Positions 61,725-64,000 of a stretch of 64,000 nt of DNA are shown piece after piece. A program made the translations under genes and the position numbers. Origin of the DNA: Georgenia ruanii (GTDB lineage: Bacteria; Actinomycetota; Actinomycetes; Actinomycetales; Actinomycetaceae); NCBI RefSeq assembly GCF_009193175.1, contig NZ_VUKE01000006.1, positions 110,885 through 174,884 on the forward strand. Direction: 5' to 3'. The number at the start of each line of letters is the position of its first letter. Positions within the stretch are counted from its first letter, which is position 1. The notes beneath the pieces were generated by a model. That model had not been told where the DNA came from and searched no databases. It saw nothing but the letters and a program-made list of their open reading frames with translations.

Positions 61725-63221
61725 GTGACCATAACCGACAACCTGCCGAGCGAGCTGTTGGACGCTCGCACGGTCGAGTACCTCCGGACCGAGACCTTTG
61801 GACACGTCATCGACGGAGAAGTGGTGGCCTCGACTTCGGACCGGGTCATCCCGGTGTTCAACCCCTCCTCCGGTCAACAGATCGCGGAGGTCGCGGACGC
61901 GTCGGACGCGGACGTCGACCGGGCCGTGCTGTCCGCGCGCCGAGCGTTCGACGACGGGCGCTGGCGCCACCTCGACCCCGCCGAGAAGGAGCGACGACTC
62001 CGCCGGCTCGCTGTGCTCCACGCCGAGCACGGGGCGATCCTGTCAGACCTGGACGTCTTGGACGCCGGCATCGTGAAACAGTGGGCAGGGTTCCTCCTCG
62101 CCCACGGCGTGAACAGCATCGATTACTACGCGGGGTGGCCGACCAAGCTGCAGGGGACGATTCCGGCGACGACACGAGACGTCGCGGCGTACGTCCTGCG
62201 GGAGCCGGTCGGAGTCTGCGCGACAATCACCCCGTGGAACGGACCGAGTGCCGTTGTCGGCCGGGTGGCCGCGGCGCTCGCGTGCGGAAACTCCGTGATC
62301 ATCAAGCCGGCCGAGCAGACGCCATTGGCGGCCGTCCTGATCGGTCAGTTGTGCATCGAGGCCGGCATCCCTCCCGGTGTCGTCAACATCCTCCAGGGCA
62401 CCGGAGCAACCGCGGGTGCCGGCCTGGTCGCGCACCCGGGGGTCGACAAGATCTCCTTCACCGGTTCGGTGGAGACCGGCAAGCGGATCCAGCGTTCCGC
62501 GGTCGACACGATGAAGAGGGTCACCATGGAGCTGGGCGGGAAGAGCCCGCACATTGTGTTCGGCGACGCAGATCTGGACAAGGCGGTCCCAGCCATTCAG
62601 CAGGCCGTGTGGAACAACTCCGGTCAGGTCTGCACCGCCGGTAGCCGGGTGCTCGTGCAGCGCTCGATCTATGACCAGGTGGTGGCCGCGGTCGTCGAAC
62701 GTTCCAAGGACCTCAGGGTCGGGTCGGCGTTCGAGAACGTGGACCTCGGCCCCTTGGTGAGCGCACAGCAGATGGATACGGTCGAGCGCTACGTCGAGGG
62801 CGCTCTGGCCGAGGGGGCCGAGCTGGTTCTCGGCGGCGGGCGCACCCAGGACAACGGCGGTGCCTACCTCTTCAACCCCACGGTGTTCGCCGACGTGGCA
62901 ACGGACATGACCATCGCCCGCGAGGAGATCTTCGGGCCGGTGATGTCGATCATCCCGTTCGAAGCGGAGGATGACGCCTTCCGCATCGCCAACGACACAA
63001 TGTTCGGGCTCTCGGCCGGGGTCTGGACCCAGAACCTCGCGCGTGCACACCGCGCCGCCCGGGCCATCCAGGCCGGAACCGTGTGGGTGAACACCTACCA
63101 GCGGGTGCAGCACAGCGTGCCCTACGGCGGCATTAAGCAGTCCGGGTACGGCCGCCACCTCGGCGAGGACTCCCTCGAGCCCTACCTCGCGACGAAGAGC
63201 GTCTGGATGCAGGTTGACTAG
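61725..63221 (+). CDS. aldehyde dehydrogenase
   Basis: A 498-residue ALDH. The N-terminus has RVIPVFNPSSGQQIAEVADA. TITPWNGPSAVVGRVAAALACGN and KPAEQTPLAAVLIG follow. The catalytic Glu is in MELGGKSPHIVFGDADLDKA and the Cys in NNSGQVCTAGSRVLVQ. EEIFGPVMSIIPF and PYGGIKQSGYGRHLGEDSLE are also present. The GTG at 61725 follows AAGGAG. It oxidises an aldehyde to a carboxylate with NAD(P); no CoA-acylating features are seen. It likely handles the alcohol-aldehyde product of the P450/AKR pathway. Confidence 0.93.
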   Translation: MTITDNLPSELLDARTVEYLRTETFGHVIDGEVVASTSDRVIPVFNPSSGQQIAEVADASDADVDRAVLSARRAFDDGRWRHLDPAEKERRLRRLAVLHAEHGAILSDLDVLDAGIVKQWAGFLLAHGVNSIDYYAGWPTKLQGTIPATTRDVAAYVLREPVGVCATITPWNGPSAVVGRVAAALACGNSVIIKPAEQTPLAAVLIGQLCIEAGIPPGVVNILQGTGATAGAGLVAHPGVDKISFTGSVETGKRIQRSAVDTMKRVTMELGGKSPHIVFGDADLDKAVPAIQQAVWNNSGQVCTAGSRVLVQRSIYDQVVAAVVERSKDLRVGSAFENVDLGPLVSAQQMDTVERYVEGALAEGAELVLGGGRTQDNGGAYLFNPTVFADVATDMTIAREEIFGPVMSIIPFEAEDDAFRIANDTMFGLSAGVWTQNLARAHRAARAIQAGTVWVNTYQRVQHSVPYGGIKQSGYGRHLGEDSLEPYLATKSVWMQVD

Positions 63222-63255
63222 TGCTGGGTTCGACACAGACCCAGGGAGGTTCGTG

Positions 63256-63702
63256 ATGAACACCGAAGAGAAGGTCCAGTGGCTGACGGACCGGGCGCTG
63301 ATCAAGGAGTCGATCTACCGCTACGCGGCGATGACGGACGACAAGCAGTGGCCGCAGCTGCGCGCGCTGATGGACCCTGAGGTCGTGGCCGTGTACGCCG
63401 GCCACGACACACTGGTCGGGGTTGAGGCCGTCATCGAGTTCATTCAGCGGGCTACCGAGCGGGTCGTCTGGGGGCACCATAAGCTCTCGGTCGCCTACAT
63501 CGACTTTGACGGCGACGAAGCGAAGGCCTTGACTTACCACACGTCGCACTCGGTCGTTGCGGGCGACCCCGACACCGTGGTGGTCAAGGTCGCGCGCTAC
63601 CAGGACACCCTCCGCCGCGACGAGCGGGGCAGCTGGCGCTTCATCCACAAGCTGATGGAGCCCGGCTGGAACGAGAAACGGCAATTCGAGCAGCGTCGCT
63701 GA
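63256..63702 (+). CDS. SnoaL/NTF2-like protein
   Basis: A 148-residue cone-shaped alpha+beta barrel protein. LIKESIYRYAAMTDDKQWPQL and the later RRDERGSWRFIHKLMEPGW are typical of SnoaL_4 or ring-hydroxylating-type NTF2 folds. Such proteins are isomerases, cyclases or dehydratases acting on small cyclic molecules. The ATG at 63256 follows GGGAGG; a frame open from 63214 has a weaker start. It follows the ALDH by 34 bases and may share its transcript. Confidence 0.78.
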   Translation: MNTEEKVQWLTDRALIKESIYRYAAMTDDKQWPQLRALMDPEVVAVYAGHDTLVGVEAVIEFIQRATERVVWGHHKLSVAYIDFDGDEAKALTYHTSHSVVAGDPDTVVVKVARYQDTLRRDERGSWRFIHKLMEPGWNEKRQFEQRR

Positions 63703-63935
63703 TCCCGGACCGCGGTGCAGGTGCGTGGTTGGGGATGACCACTATCGCGTTGTCCCACCTACGAGCTGCGTGCCCCCTGCGGTTCCTTCGGTAGCTCAGC
63801 ATGCTGACAGCGCGTACTAGAACCACGCCACCGTCGCCGCCGGGGTGGCGACCGGGGCCCACTTCTCGGTCACTGATGCCGCTCGCCGATCTTCCCCAGG
63901 GGTGCTCGTTGAAATTCCCCACCCGGAGGCGGTTG
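63703..63935. other. gene-free right-hand region, possible mobile element end
   Basis: Contains TCAGCATGCTGA (63796-63807), a perfect 12-base palindrome, and on the minus strand a GGGGAATTTCAACGAGCAC word. I recall similar words near the ends of actinobacterial insertion sequences but cannot verify this. No gene is seen here. Confidence 0.3.
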
Positions 63936-64000
63936 TCACTGTAGCGGTCGCGGGTTGCCGGTGGTGGCTCGGCGGAGGGTGTCGGTGGCGGCGTGGTGGG
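63936..64000 (-). CDS. C-terminal end of an unknown gene continuing past the right edge
   Basis: A minus-strand frame open from the window edge ends at a TGA at 63936-63938 after about 20 residues (AATDTLRRATTGNPRPLQ). This is too short to assign. Its surroundings would suit a transposase gene. Confidence 0.25.
   Translation of the reverse strand, partial: HHAATDTLRRATTGNPRPLQ

Overview
The window is GC-rich, gene-dense DNA with short intergenic gaps and many ATGA or TGATG start/stop overlaps. An F420-type flavoenzyme family, fused gamma-alpha KorA, paired acyl-CoA dehydrogenases, DUF35 proteins and GTG starts point to a soil-type Actinomycetota. The genus cannot be fixed from the sequence. 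I see no rRNA, tRNA, CRISPR array or plasmid machinery. The content reads as a catabolic island for acyl-CoA and small organic molecules, not a housekeeping region.

Layout. 1-2.2 kb: minus-strand operon with an enoyl-CoA hydratase, a CoA transferase and a cut-off amidohydrolase. 2.8-7.4 kb: TPP-dependent enzyme, LLM flavoprotein, SDR and enoyl-CoA hydratase. 7.7-9.5 kb: MarR regulator and thiolase on the minus strand, divergent from a long plus-strand operon (9.6-18.5 kb). That operon carries the whole isobutyryl-CoA (valine) branch, EtfBA, and a membrane cytochrome-b-like protein with a long disordered N-terminus. 18.6-24 kb: alpha-hydroxy-acid oxidase, a NitT/TauT-type ABC importer and a quinone oxidoreductase. 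24.2-27.2 kb: PntAB transhydrogenase. 27.4-31.8 kb: GntR regulator and the 2-methylcitrate genes prpDBC. 31.9-38.3 kb: frameshifted F420-dependent dehydrogenase, hydratase, SDR, ferredoxin and KorAB. 38.4-40.5 kb: a rearranged second copy of the MarR-thiolase-cytochrome region with its middle missing. 40.7-47.1 kb: MarR, thioesterase, nitronate monooxygenase, a decayed acyl-CoA synthetase and a truncated PPDK-like protein. 47.5-52.5 kb: minus-strand operons with two acyl-CoA dehydrogenases, a hydratase, an SCP2-type thiolase and a DUF35 protein. 52.7-63.7 kb: CoA transferase, decayed MaoC, PEP-utilizing protein, FAD dehydrogenase, P450, NIPSNAP proteins, aldo-keto reductase, aldehyde dehydrogenase and a SnoaL-like protein. 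The right edge may be the end of a mobile element.

How it fits together (inference). The right part (P450, FAD dehydrogenase, AKR, ALDH) would oxidise an unknown, perhaps terpenoid or alicyclic, substrate. CoA transferases, paired ACADs, hydratases and thiolases would shorten it. Branched C4 units would pass through the valine branch to propionyl-CoA and then the methylcitrate cycle. ETF with the membrane cytochrome, KorAB-ferredoxin and PntAB would handle electrons.

The most interesting signals are: (i) a duplicated locus with a deletion of about 8.8 kb inside the second copy; (ii) a repeated RRxGLPR motif in the disordered arm of the ETF-linked cytochrome; (iii) several shared operator-like sequences (ATTCCTCATGATGAA; TCTAAY-N14-GTWAGAG) joining distant operons; (iv) two incomplete dikinase-like proteins that could complement each other; (v) a cluster of broken genes, which is either real decay or base-calling error.
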